From: UBA1740 sp045587025
GTDB lineage: Bacteria; Bacillota; Clostridia; Oscillospirales; CAG-272
Length of the DNA stretch: 48,568 nucleotides
Assembly (NCBI GenBank): GCA_045587025.1
Contig: JAZNBK010000025.1
Location: 1-48,568, forward strand
Direction of reading: 5' to 3'
The translations under genes were made by a program, and so were the position numbers. Positions 32,531 through 40,661 of the stretch are shown piece after piece; within the stretch, counting starts at the first letter, position 1; each line of letters starts with the position of its first letter. The notes beneath the pieces were generated by a model. The model searched no databases. It was given only the letters and a program-made list of their open reading frames with translations, and was not told the DNA's origin.

Positions 32531-33814
32531 ATGAGTAATTCAAGAGATACGATTTGCGTACAAGGGGGATATCGCCCCGAAAACGGCGAGCCAAGACAAA
32601 TACCGATAATTCAAAGCACGACCTTCAGATACGACACGAGCGAGGATATGGGAAAGCTCTTTGATTTGGAAGCGAGCGGATATTTTTATTCGCGTCTGCA
32701 AAATCCCACCTGCGATACCGTGGCGTCAAAGATAGCTCTGCTCGAGGGCGGAAGCGCCGCGATGCTTACCTCGTCCGGACAGGCGGCGAATTTCTACGCG
32801 GTATTTAATATCGCGAGCTGTGGCGACCACGTCGTTGCGAGCTCTGCTCTTTACGGCGGAACTTATAATCTCTTTGCGGTTACGATGAAGAAGATGGGTA
32901 TAGAATTTACCTTCGTTTCTCCCGATTGCAGCGAAGAGGAGCTTGAAAAGGCGTTCCGCCCCAACACAAAGGCGGTGTTCGGAGAAACCATCTCGAACCC
33001 CTCGCTCGACGTTTTGGATATCGAGAAATTCGCAAAAATGGCGCACAAGCACGGCGTTCCGCTTATAGTCGACAACACTTTTGCTACCCCGATATTCTGC
33101 CGTCCTATCGAATTCGGCGCTGACATCGTTACTCATTCTACTACTAAATATATGGACGGGCACGGCGCTTGCGTCGGTGGATGTATCGTCGATTCCGGAA
33201 AATTCGACTGGCTCGCAAACAAGGAAAAGTTCGCTTGTCTCACCACCCCCGACGACAGCTATCACGGCATAGTATACGCCGAAAAGTTCGGAAAAGAGGG
33301 CGCTTTTATTACAAAGGCGACAGCTCAGCTTATGCGTGATTTCGGCTCAACTCCCTCGCCGTTTAGCGCTTTCATCTTGAATTTGGGCTTGGAAAGCTTG
33401 CATATAAGAATGAAAAGACATTCCGAAAACGGACTTGCGGTGGCGGAATTTCTTTCGGAGCACCCCGCAGTGAAATGGGTGAGATTTCCTATGCTCAAGG
33501 GCGACAAGGGCTACGACCTCGCGCAGAAGTATATGCCGAACGGCTGCTGCGGCGTTATAAGCTTTGCAGTCAACGGCGGAAGAAGCGCCGCTGAAAAGAT
33601 AATGAAGGAGCTTAAGATTGCCGCTATCGAAACTCACGTAGCAGACGCGAGAAGCTGCTGCTTGCATCCCGCAAACGCAACTCACAGACAGATGAACGAC
33701 GCAGAATTGGAGGCGGCAGGAATTACTCCCGACCTCATTCGCTTCTCCTGCGGTCTTGAGGCGGCTGAGGACCTGATAAACGACCTTGCCTCCGCGCTTT
33801 CAACGATACAATAA
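32531..33814 (+). CDS. metY: O-acetylhomoserine sulfhydrylase
   Basis: PLP enzyme of the Cys/Met metabolism family that joins O-acetylhomoserine with sulfide to give homocysteine. The PLP lysine is Lys206 in THSTTKYMDGHG. YSRLQNPTCDTV (53-64) and LTSSGQAANFYA (79-90) form the cofactor site. The 427-residue length and the insert around 210-250 point to O-acetylhomoserine (thiol)-lyase rather than cystathionine gamma-synthase, which is about 380 residues. metA follows 27 nt later and supplies the substrate. No SAM riboswitch or T-box precedes it, so its control in this position is unexplained. Confidence 0.92.
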   Translation: MSNSRDTICVQGGYRPENGEPRQIPIIQSTTFRYDTSEDMGKLFDLEASGYFYSRLQNPTCDTVASKIALLEGGSAAMLTSSGQAANFYAVFNIASCGDHVVASSALYGGTYNLFAVTMKKMGIEFTFVSPDCSEEELEKAFRPNTKAVFGETISNPSLDVLDIEKFAKMAHKHGVPLIVDNTFATPIFCRPIEFGADIVTHSTTKYMDGHGACVGGCIVDSGKFDWLANKEKFACLTTPDDSYHGIVYAEKFGKEGAFITKATAQLMRDFGSTPSPFSAFILNLGLESLHIRMKRHSENGLAVAEFLSEHPAVKWVRFPMLKGDKGYDLAQKYMPNGCCGVISFAVNGGRSAAEKIMKELKIAAIETHVADARSCCLHPANATHRQMNDAELEAAGITPDLIRFSCGLEAAEDLINDLASALSTIQ

Positions 33815-33841
33815 TAAAATTTCAAAAGAAAGAGAAAACCT

Positions 33842-34768
33842 ATGCCAATTAAGATACCAAACGACCTTCCCGCCGTAAAGGTTCTTGAATCGGAAAATAT
33901 ATTCGTAATGACCGAGACGAGAGCAATTACGCAGGATATCCGACCTCTTAGAATTTTGCTTTTGAATTTAATGCCAACTAAGATTGACACCGAAACTCAA
34001 TTTTCGCGCCTTCTCGGAAACACGCCGTTACAGATAGAGCTTACGCTTTTGCATACCAAAACTCACAAGGCGAAGCATACGTCAGAGGAGCATCTTTTGA
34101 CCTTCTACCGCGACTTCGACAGCGTCGAGGAGGAATACTTTGACGGTCTCGTTATTACGGGAGCGCCTGTCGAGAAGCTCGACTTCGAACAGGTAGAGTA
34201 TTGGGATGAGCTTTGCAGAATATTGGAATGGAGCAAGAGTCACGTTTTCAGTACGCTTTCGGTTTGCTGGGGAGCGCAGGCAAGTCTCTACTATTTTTAC
34301 GGAATAGATAAGCATCCGTTAGACGAAAAGCTCTTCGGCGTATTTTCGCATAACGTCGAGCATTCCGATTCTCGACTGTTCCGTGGCTTTGACGACGTCT
34401 TTATGGCGCCTCATTCAAGGCACACGTACGTGAAGAGAGAGGATATAGAAGCGTGTCCGAAGCTCGAGGTTCTCTCCGCCTCCGACGAGGCGGGAGCGTT
34501 CATCATCGAGGATAAAAAGCATCGCAGAGTATTTATAACCGGACACCCCGAATACGATGCGAGAACTCTCGAAAAGGAATATTTAAGAGATAAAAATTTA
34601 GGGCTCGATATAAAAACGCCGAAGAATTATTATCCCGACGACGACGATACGAAAGCGCCTCTCGTAAGCTGGAAGGCGCACGCAAATCTGCTTTATTCGA
34701 ACTGGCTCAATTATTACGTATATCAGACGACGCCGTACGACATAAAGGTAATAACGAGCGAAGAATAA
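33842..34768 (+). CDS. metA: Homoserine O-acetyltransferase, MetA type
   Basis: Activates homoserine for methionine synthesis. Catalytic residues are visible at the exact family numbers: Cys142 in SVCWGAQ, His235 and Glu237 in ITGHPEYD. Position 111, which is known to set acyl-donor choice in MetA proteins, is Glu (GAPVEKL). Glu111 is the acetyl-CoA form, and Gly111 is the succinyl-CoA form of E. coli. The enzyme is therefore predicted to be an acetyltransferase despite the common succinyltransferase label, which matches the metY partner upstream. The 308 residues match. No terminator is evident before the next promoter at 34788. Confidence 0.94.
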   Translation: MPIKIPNDLPAVKVLESENIFVMTETRAITQDIRPLRILLLNLMPTKIDTETQFSRLLGNTPLQIELTLLHTKTHKAKHTSEEHLLTFYRDFDSVEEEYFDGLVITGAPVEKLDFEQVEYWDELCRILEWSKSHVFSTLSVCWGAQASLYYFYGIDKHPLDEKLFGVFSHNVEHSDSRLFRGFDDVFMAPHSRHTYVKREDIEACPKLEVLSASDEAGAFIIEDKKHRRVFITGHPEYDARTLEKEYLRDKNLGLDIKTPKNYYPDDDDTKAPLVSWKAHANLLYSNWLNYYVYQTTPYDIKVITSEE

Positions 34769-34787
34769 AAAAGTTTTAAAAAAGATA

Positions 34788-34816
34788 TTGACAAATACTT
34801 TGAATAGTGATACAAT
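34788..34816 (+). promoter_or_regulatory. SigA promoter of the first T-box operon
   Basis: TTGACA at 34788-34793, 17-nt spacer, TACAAT at 34811-34816, with TGA at 34808-34810 as extended -10. Transcription should start near 34823. Confidence 0.88.
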
Positions 34817-34822
34817 AACGGA

Positions 34823-35084
34823 TATAAAAGCTTTGACGAAGAGGGCTTCGGTTTGTGCTTTTGCAGAGAGACGGCGTTGGTGCGAGCCGTTAAAGGATGA
34901 CCGTAGCTGTAACTTCCGAGCTGAGAGGAAGAAAGAGAAATCGAGTAGACCCTCTCCGAGAATGTAGCGTTAGTACATAAGGATTGTTGGATCCTGAGTG
35001 GCAGCTTGGCTGCAATTTGAGTGGTACCGCGGGTTTTGTTTTTACAGCTCGTCTCAAAGTATTTTCTTTGGGAGGAGCTTTTTT
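34823..35084 (+). ncRNA. T-box leader, specifier probably GUA (Val)
   Basis: The T-box core GTGGTACCGCGG (35021-35032) is present and its TGGT bulge pairs with the ACCA end of a tRNA with discriminator A. Stem I begins with a kink-turn (TTGACGAAG, 34833-34841) and has the AGAGAG...GGTGCGAG distal loop. GAAG (34838-34841) pairs with CTTC (34913-34916), and CGGT pairs with ACCG. By alignment with known leaders the specifier is the three bases before the A preceding that lower stem: GTA at 34909-34911. Discriminator A excludes Cys and Asn and allows Val, Leu and Ile. The codon is less certain than the T-box itself. Confidence 0.9.
35046..35084 (+). terminator. T-box-controlled terminator
   Basis: AGCTC (35046-35050) pairs with GAGCT (35075-35079), extended by TCTC/GGGA and AAAG/CTTT, and is followed by TTTTTT. 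It would form when the tRNA is charged. Confidence 0.88.
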
Positions 35085-35113
35085 GTTCCCAAGGACCATA
35101 AAGGAGTTTTTAG

Positions 35114-37396
35114 ATGCAAAACATTACAGGACTTGATCTTAAGATCAAAGAAATGGCGAGCAGAATCAGAGAGCTTCGTGAAATCGAAGGGCTTTCTCCT
35201 GCGCAAATGGCTATTAAAACCAATATATCGGAAGCGGAATATCTGGCTTGTGAGAACGGTGAATCCGATCTTAACTTCGCCTTTATCTACCGTTGTGCTT
35301 TGGCGTTCAACGTAGACGTTACCGATATTATAGAGGGAAAAAGCCCTACGCTGAAGACCTACACGCTCACAAGAGCGGGAGACGGGCAGAGAATAGAGCA
35401 AGCGCACGGAATGACCTATTTCAATCTTGCGCCCTCCTTTAAAAAGCGTATCGCAGAGCCGCTTTACGTCTGCGGAAAGTATAGCGAAGAAGCGCAGCAT
35501 AAGGATATCGAGCTCACCACCCACGTAGGACAGGAATGCGATATAGTTATAGAGGGCCGTCTTAAAATACAGATAGGCGAGCATAAGGAAATTTTAGGCC
35601 CGGGCGACAGTATCTATTACGACAGCTCTATTCCTCACGGTATGATAGCCGTTGACGGAAAGGACTGCACCTTCTACGCTTTCGTTCTTAATCCTACGGG
35701 CGAGGAGATTCCCGAGCTCACTACGAGCAGATCCGTCGCTTCATATCTGGGCAGAGACGACAGTGATAGAGTTTATAAGAAGTTTATCGAGACCGAGGAG
35801 AACGAAAACGGAACTCCTTTGTCTATTAAGTTTAAAAATACCGAAAAATTCAATTTTGCCTTCGATATAGTCGACGCTATCGCCGAGAAGGAGCCGGATA
35901 AATTGGCGCTTCTTCACGTTTCGGAGGATAAGGTTGAGAGCAGATTTACCTTTTCCGATATGAAAAAGAATTCCTGCCGCGCGGCTAACTATTTCCGCTC
36001 ATTAGGAATTAAAAAGGGCGACAAGGTAATGCTCGTCCTCGGCAGACATTATCAGTTCTGGTACGCTATACTCGGTTTACATAAATTGGGAGCTATCGCG
36101 ATTCCCGCAATGAATCAGCTCCTCGACCACGACTTTGAGTATCGCTTTAATAAGGCGGGCGTAAGCGCAGTTTTGTGTACCGCTAAGGGCGCCGTCTCCG
36201 AGCAGGTCGATATAGCGGCAGAAAAATGCCCTCAGCTTTTACACAAGATTATAGTAGGCGGGGAGAAGGAGGGCTGGCGCAGCTTCGACGAGGAATGCTC
36301 GCTATTCAGCACTCACTTCAAGAGAAATGAGGACTCGGCGGGCGGAGACGACCCTATGCTTATGTTCTTCACCTCGGGCACTACGGGATATCCCAAGATT
36401 GCCGCGCACAACTATAAATATGCGTTAGGACATTTCCATACCGCAAAATATTGGCACAACGTAGATCCCGACGGACTTCACTTTACTATTTCCGATACCG
36501 GCTGGGCGAAGGCGCTGTGGGGTAAGCTGTACGGACAGTGGATATGCGAAGCGGCTACCTTCGTATACGATTTCGACAGATTCCGCGCGAGCGATATTTT
36601 GCCTATGTTCGCAAAATACAAGATAACTACATTCTGCGCTCCCCCGACGATGCTCAGAATGTTAATAAAAGAGGATATATCGAAATACGATCTCTCCTCG
36701 GTGAAGCATATGACTACGGCAGGCGAGGCGCTTAACCCCGAGGTATACCGTCAGTTCGAGCAGGCGACGGGGCTTCAAATTCTTGAGGGCTTTGGTCAGT
36801 CGGAAAGCACTATGATGATAGGCAATATGACGGGCGCTCCCCACAAGCTTGGCTCAATGGGCAAGCCCGCGCCGATTTACGATATAGAGCTTCTTTCCCC
36901 CGAAGGAAAGCCGGTTCCCGTCGGAGAAGCGGGTGAGATAGTCGTAAATATTTCAAACGGCTCGCCCTGCGGACTTTTCACCGAATATTATAACGATAAG
37001 GAAAAAACGGCAGAGGTCAGATACGACGGATATTATCATACGGGCGACGTTGCTTGGCGAGATGAGGACGGTTTCTTCTTCTACGTTGGCAGAGCGGACG
37101 ACGTTATCAAGTCGTCGGGCTACCGTATAGGTCCGTTTGAAATAGAAAGCGTAATAATGGAGCTTCCGTACGTGCTTGAATGCGGTATATCCGCAGCGCC
37201 CGACGAGGTCAGAGGACAGGTCGTTAAGGCGAGCATCGTGCTCGTTTCCGGAACAGAGCCGACGGAGGAGCTTAAAAAAGAGATTCAGGAGTATGTAAAA
37301 ACGCACACCGCGCCCTACAAATATCCGAGAATCGTCGTTTTCCGCGACTCACTTCCAAAGACGGCGAGCGGAAAAATACAGCGTAATCTTTTGTAA
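35114..37396 (+). CDS. HTH-cupin-acyl-CoA synthetase fusion protein
   Basis: Three domains in one 760-residue protein. Residues 13-73 are an XRE-type helix-turn-helix (LSPAQMAIKTNISEAEY). Residues 117-192 are a cupin (VGQECDIVIEGRLKIQIG, then LGPGDSIYYDSSIPHG). Residues 240-760 are an adenylate-forming acyl-CoA synthetase of the ACSM/short-to-medium-chain type: TSGTTGYPK (420-428), EGFGQSESTMM, YYHTGDVAWRDEDG, GRADDVIKSSGYRIG and the C-terminal PKTASGKIQ with catalytic Lys754. It should make an acyl-CoA from a carboxylic acid, ATP and CoA. AAGGAG (35101-35106) precedes the ATG. As first gene under a T-box and before an oxoacid oxidoreductase, it probably activates a branched short-chain acid such as isobutyrate. 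The N-terminal part may sense ligand or regulate DNA. Confidence 0.9.
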   Translation: MQNITGLDLKIKEMASRIRELREIEGLSPAQMAIKTNISEAEYLACENGESDLNFAFIYRCALAFNVDVTDIIEGKSPTLKTYTLTRAGDGQRIEQAHGMTYFNLAPSFKKRIAEPLYVCGKYSEEAQHKDIELTTHVGQECDIVIEGRLKIQIGEHKEILGPGDSIYYDSSIPHGMIAVDGKDCTFYAFVLNPTGEEIPELTTSRSVASYLGRDDSDRVYKKFIETEENENGTPLSIKFKNTEKFNFAFDIVDAIAEKEPDKLALLHVSEDKVESRFTFSDMKKNSCRAANYFRSLGIKKGDKVMLVLGRHYQFWYAILGLHKLGAIAIPAMNQLLDHDFEYRFNKAGVSAVLCTAKGAVSEQVDIAAEKCPQLLHKIIVGGEKEGWRSFDEECSLFSTHFKRNEDSAGGDDPMLMFFTSGTTGYPKIAAHNYKYALGHFHTAKYWHNVDPDGLHFTISDTGWAKALWGKLYGQWICEAATFVYDFDRFRASDILPMFAKYKITTFCAPPTMLRMLIKEDISKYDLSSVKHMTTAGEALNPEVYRQFEQATGLQILEGFGQSESTMMIGNMTGAPHKLGSMGKPAPIYDIELLSPEGKPVPVGEAGEIVVNISNGSPCGLFTEYYNDKEKTAEVRYDGYYHTGDVAWRDEDGFFFYVGRADDVIKSSGYRIGPFEIESVIMELPYVLECGISAAPDEVRGQVVKASIVLVSGTEPTEELKKEIQEYVKTHTAPYKYPRIVVFRDSLPKTASGKIQRNLL

Positions 37397-37406
37397 GGTG
37401 ATTTTA

Positions 37407-38063
37407 ATGAGCGATAAAAGAATTACTATACTTTCAGGACATTACGGAAGCGGAAAGACCAATATTGCGGTCAACATGGCGCTTTCCTTGAAGAAAAGGC
37501 ACGAAAGAGTTGCGATAGCCGATATCGACATAGTAAATCCGTATTTCAGAACCAAGGATAGCGAAGAGCTTTTAAGTGAAAACGGTATCCGTCTGATATG
37601 CTCCGATTATGCGAATACGAACGTGGATATTCCCGCGCTACCGCAGGATATCTACGCAATTACGGACGATAAAGAAATGTACTGCGTTCTTGACGTCGGC
37701 GGAGACGAACGAGGCGCTCTTGCGCTCGGAAGAATAGCCCCCGCTATCGAAAAAGAGAACAACTACGAAATGATATACGTCCTGAATTGCTACCGTCCTC
37801 TCACAAGAGATGCGGAAAGCGCGATTGAAATAATGCGAGAGATAGAATATGCGTGTAAACTAAAGTTTACTTCAATCATCAACAATTCAAATTTGGGAAG
37901 AGAAACATCCGAGGACGATATTTTGGCGTCTCTGTCTGTTGCGAACGAGCTCGCGGAGCGCGCGGGAATACCGCTTCGCTATACTACCGTCTATAAAATG
38001 ACGGACGCTCTTTTGGACAGAGCGAGCGAGTTTCAGCCCATAATATTGCAGAAACATATGTAA
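37407..38063 (+). CDS. P-loop ATPase of the oxoacid oxidoreductase operon
   Basis: The 218-residue protein starts with a Walker A loop, ILSGHYGSGKTN (Lys17), and continues with ADIDIVNPYFRTKD and YCVLDVGGDERGA, which resemble the switch and Walker B parts of the MinD/ParA/CobQ-like fold. No membrane segment is seen. Such a P-loop protein is often found beside 2-oxoacid:ferredoxin oxidoreductase genes in Clostridia, and its job is not known. A role in cofactor insertion or complex assembly is possible. The ATG at 37407 was preferred to a GTG at 37398 because AAGGTG (37395-37400), which overlaps the stop of the upstream gene, is 6 nt before it. The ferredoxin-subunit gene follows after 13 nt. 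Confidence 0.8.
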   Translation: MSDKRITILSGHYGSGKTNIAVNMALSLKKRHERVAIADIDIVNPYFRTKDSEELLSENGIRLICSDYANTNVDIPALPQDIYAITDDKEMYCVLDVGGDERGALALGRIAPAIEKENNYEMIYVLNCYRPLTRDAESAIEIMREIEYACKLKFTSIINNSNLGRETSEDDILASLSVANELAERAGIPLRYTTVYKMTDALLDRASEFQPIILQKHM

Positions 38064-38076
38064 AGGAGATATAAAA

Positions 38077-38283
38077 ATGGCAAAATTAACATTCAAGACC
38101 GACAAGTGTAAGGGATGCGGTATTTGTGTTGGCGTATGCCCGAAGGGCGTGCTTGCAATTGCCGAGGATAAAATCAACGAGAAAGGTCATCATCCTGTGA
38201 CCGCAGTAAAAGAAGAGGCGTGTATCGGCTGCGCGTTCTGCGCTACTATGTGCCCCGATTGTATTATAAAGGTAGAGAGGTGA
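38077..38283 (+). CDS. vorD: 2-Oxoacid:ferredoxin oxidoreductase, ferredoxin (delta) subunit
   Basis: The 68 residues hold two [4Fe-4S] motifs: CKGCGICVGVCP (from Cys11) and CIGCAFCATMCP (from about Cys48). It is the small iron-sulfur subunit that passes electrons between the thiamine-bound intermediate and soluble ferredoxin. AAAGGAGAT overlaps the stop of the upstream gene and serves as ribosome site. Its stop is 6 nt before the alpha-subunit gene. The symbol follows the 2-oxoisovalerate series; a 2-oxoglutarate (KorD) identity cannot be excluded from sequence alone. Confidence 0.92.
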   Translation: MAKLTFKTDKCKGCGICVGVCPKGVLAIAEDKINEKGHHPVTAVKEEACIGCAFCATMCPDCIIKVER

Positions 38284-38289
38284 AGAAAA

Positions 38290-39354
38290 ATGGCAGATAA
38301 GGTTTTAATGAAGGGAAATGAAGCGATTGCCGAGGCGGCTATCATAGCAGGTTGCCGTCACTATTTCGGATATCCTATCACCCCCCAGACTGAGATTGCC
38401 GCATATATGGCGAAGAGAATGCCGAAGATAGGCGGTATCTTTCTTCAGGCGGAGAGCGAAATTGCCGCTATAAATATGGTTTACGGCGTTTCCGCTACCG
38501 GAAAGAGAGTTATGACGTCCTCATCCAGCCCCGGAATTTCCTTGAAGGGCGAGGGCATTTCGTATCTTGCGGGCGCAGACCTTCCCGCTTTGATAGTAAA
38601 TGTTCAGAGAGGAGGCCCCGGTCTCGGTGGTATTCAGCCCTCTCAGTCCGACTATTTCCAGGCGACCAAGGGAGGCGCACACGGCGACTTCCATATGATA
38701 GTTTTAGCGCCTGCCTCGGTGCAGGAAATGGCAGAGCTCACGGTTAAGGGCTTTGACCTCGCAGACAAGTACCGTATGACGTCTATGATTTTGGCTGACG
38801 GAACTATGGGACAGATGATGGAGCCGGTTTCTCTCGACTTCGCAGTTGCTCCCGCGGTAGAAAAGCCCTGGGCCGTTACCGGCACGAAAATGCAGAGAAA
38901 GCATAACGTTATAAACTCCCTTTTCTTGAAGCCCGAGGAGCTCGAGCGCACGAACTTCGAGCGCTATGAAAAGTATGCGGAAATCGAGAAAAACGAGGTT
39001 ATGTACGAGGAATATATGATGGACGACGCGGAGATTTGTATCGCGGCGTTCGGAATTGCGGCTCGCGTTTCCAAGAATGCGATAGATATGGCGAGAGCGA
39101 AGGGAATTAAGGTAGGACTTATCCGTCCCATTACGGTATGGCCGTTCCCCGTTAAGCCGTTTGAAAAGGCGGCGGAAAAGGTACGCGCCTTCATCTCGGT
39201 AGAGCTTTCCATGGGACAGATGATAGAGGACGTGCGCTTGGCTGTAAAAGACAAGGCACCGGTAACACTTTGCAACCGCAGCGGCGGTATGATTCCTTCT
39301 CCCGAGCAGGTGCTCGCCGCTATCGAAGAAGCGCAAGGAAAGGCAGGAAAATAA
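38290..39354 (+). CDS. vorB: 2-Oxoacid:ferredoxin oxidoreductase, alpha subunit (VorB)
   Basis: The 354-residue pyrimidine-binding subunit. MKGNEAIAEAAIIAGCRHYFGYPITPQTEI is the conserved start, given here from residue 7, and SSSSPGISLKGEGISYLAGADLP near 77 and VNVQRGGPGLGGIQPSQSDY near 103 are typical of the VorB/KorA group. GLIRPITVWPFP near 277 belongs to the C-terminal domain. The family catalyses reversible, CoA-dependent conversion of a 2-oxoacid to acyl-CoA, CO2 and reduced ferredoxin. The branched-chain assignment rests on the aminotransferase, acyl-CoA ligase and T-box around it. A GAGAGGTGA ribosome site overlaps the stop of vorD. Confidence 0.93.
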   Translation: MADKVLMKGNEAIAEAAIIAGCRHYFGYPITPQTEIAAYMAKRMPKIGGIFLQAESEIAAINMVYGVSATGKRVMTSSSSPGISLKGEGISYLAGADLPALIVNVQRGGPGLGGIQPSQSDYFQATKGGAHGDFHMIVLAPASVQEMAELTVKGFDLADKYRMTSMILADGTMGQMMEPVSLDFAVAPAVEKPWAVTGTKMQRKHNVINSLFLKPEELERTNFERYEKYAEIEKNEVMYEEYMMDDAEICIAAFGIAARVSKNAIDMARAKGIKVGLIRPITVWPFPVKPFEKAAEKVRAFISVELSMGQMIEDVRLAVKDKAPVTLCNRSGGMIPSPEQVLAAIEEAQGKAGK

Positions 39355-39355
39355 G

Positions 39356-40099
39356 ATGATAGTATTTGATAAACCACACGCATTGGCAGATTTGCCTTTA
39401 CACTATTGCCCCGGCTGTACGCACGGTATTATCCACCGTCTCGTTGCCGAGGTGCTCGACGAGCTTGGAATTGAGGGAAGAACTATTGGTATAGCCCCCG
39501 TCGGATGCTCGGTTATGGCTTACGATTATTTCAATTGCGATATGATTGAAGCCGCTCACGGACGCGCTCCCGCAGTTGCTACGGGCGTTAAGCGCTCTGA
39601 CCCCGACAATATCGTATTTACCTATCAGGGAGACGGCGACCTCGCCTCTATCGGTATGGCAGAAACGGTACATAGCGCGGCAAGAAACGAAAATATCACG
39701 GTAATATTCATAAATAACGCAATATACGGTATGACCGGCGGTCAGATGGCGCCTACCTCTCTTCCCGGACAGGTGACGCAGACCTCTCCCTACGGTCGTG
39801 ACGTAAATCATTGCGGATTTCCTATCAAGGTTTGCGAGATGCTTTCTCAGCTCGACGGCCCCGAGTATATCGAGCGCGTTGCGGTAAATAACGTAAAGAA
39901 CGTAAAAAATGCTAAAAAGGCAATCAAGAAAGCTTTTGAAAATCAGGTGAACGGAAAGGGCTTCTCGCTTGTCGAGGTAATTTCCACCTGTCCTACAAAC
40001 TGGGGTATGACACCTGAAAAGGCGCTTGCATGGGTTGACGAAAAGATGATTCCTTATTATCCGCTCGGCGTATATAAGGACAGGTCTGAAAACAAGTGA
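39356..40099 (+). CDS. vorA: 2-Oxoacid:ferredoxin oxidoreductase, thiamine-diphosphate (beta) subunit
   Basis: The 247-residue TPP-binding subunit. LHYCPGCTHGIIHRL near residue 15 is the family's cysteine-containing start. The TPP motif runs from YQGDGDLASIG to ITVIFINNAIYGMTGGQ (about 90-124). SLPGQVTQTSPYGRD and TCPTNWGMTPEKAL follow, as in KorB/VorA proteins. The start lies 1 nt after the vorB stop, so translation is coupled. It belongs to the same complex as the neighbouring delta, alpha and gamma subunits. An antisense open frame over this gene (39398-40159) is a shadow. Confidence 0.93.
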   Translation: MIVFDKPHALADLPLHYCPGCTHGIIHRLVAEVLDELGIEGRTIGIAPVGCSVMAYDYFNCDMIEAAHGRAPAVATGVKRSDPDNIVFTYQGDGDLASIGMAETVHSAARNENITVIFINNAIYGMTGGQMAPTSLPGQVTQTSPYGRDVNHCGFPIKVCEMLSQLDGPEYIERVAVNNVKNVKNAKKAIKKAFENQVNGKGFSLVEVISTCPTNWGMTPEKALAWVDEKMIPYYPLGVYKDRSENK

Positions 40100-40112
40100 G
40101 AGGAGAACAGAG

Positions 40113-40649
40113 ATGAGTACAGTACAGTATTTAATAGCGGGCTTCGGCGGACAGGGCATTTTGTTCGCGGGAAAATTCCTCGCTTATAAGGGCTTGAATA
40201 TGGGAAAAAACGTGAGCTGGCTCCCTTCCTACGGACCTGAAATGCGTGGAGGAACTGCGAGCTGCAGCGTTATCTTGAGCGACACTCCCGTCGGCTCTCC
40301 TATCGTATCGAAGCCGGACGTTTTGATAGCGATGAACCTTCCCTCACTTGATAAATACGAGGACAGCGTAGTCCCCGGCGGAACTATCTACGTAGATTCC
40401 ACGCTTATCGAGCGCAAGGTCAAGAGAACCGACGTAACGGTTCATTACATTCCAGCGACGAAAATGGCGAGCGACAATAAAATTCCCACTCTTGCAAATA
40501 TGATTATTATGGGCAAGGTGTTCCAAGAAAACGGGGAATTCGATGACGAGGAAAAGGTCATGGAGGCGCTCAAAAAGGTCATTTCCGCCAAGAGAGCAGA
40601 TATGCTCGACGTAAACTTGGGCGCATTGCGCTTGGGTAAAAATTATTAA
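40113..40649 (+). CDS. vorC: 2-Oxoacid:ferredoxin oxidoreductase, gamma subunit
   Basis: The 178 residues form the gamma domain (PF01558 type) that completes the four-subunit complex and helps bind CoA. IAGFGGQGILFAGKFLA near residue 8, WLPSYGPEMRGGTASCSVILSD near 36 and the hydrophobic NMIIMGKVF near 129 are diagnostic. GAGAGGAG precedes the ATG and the gap to vorA is 13 nt. With it the complex is complete: delta, alpha, beta and gamma are all intact, with no frameshift. Confidence 0.93.
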   Translation: MSTVQYLIAGFGGQGILFAGKFLAYKGLNMGKNVSWLPSYGPEMRGGTASCSVILSDTPVGSPIVSKPDVLIAMNLPSLDKYEDSVVPGGTIYVDSTLIERKVKRTDVTVHYIPATKMASDNKIPTLANMIIMGKVFQENGEFDDEEKVMEALKKVISAKRADMLDVNLGALRLGKNY

Positions 40650-40661
40650 GAGGGTGATAAA

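Noticed and set aside
34909..34913. Cys (UGU) or Asn (AAC) as specifier of the first T-box
   Set aside because: The TGGT bulge in the T-box core calls for a tRNA with discriminator base A, whereas tRNA-Cys has U and tRNA-Asn has G.
39398..40159. 253-residue antisense open frame
   Set aside because: It is a shadow of the thiamine-diphosphate subunit gene.
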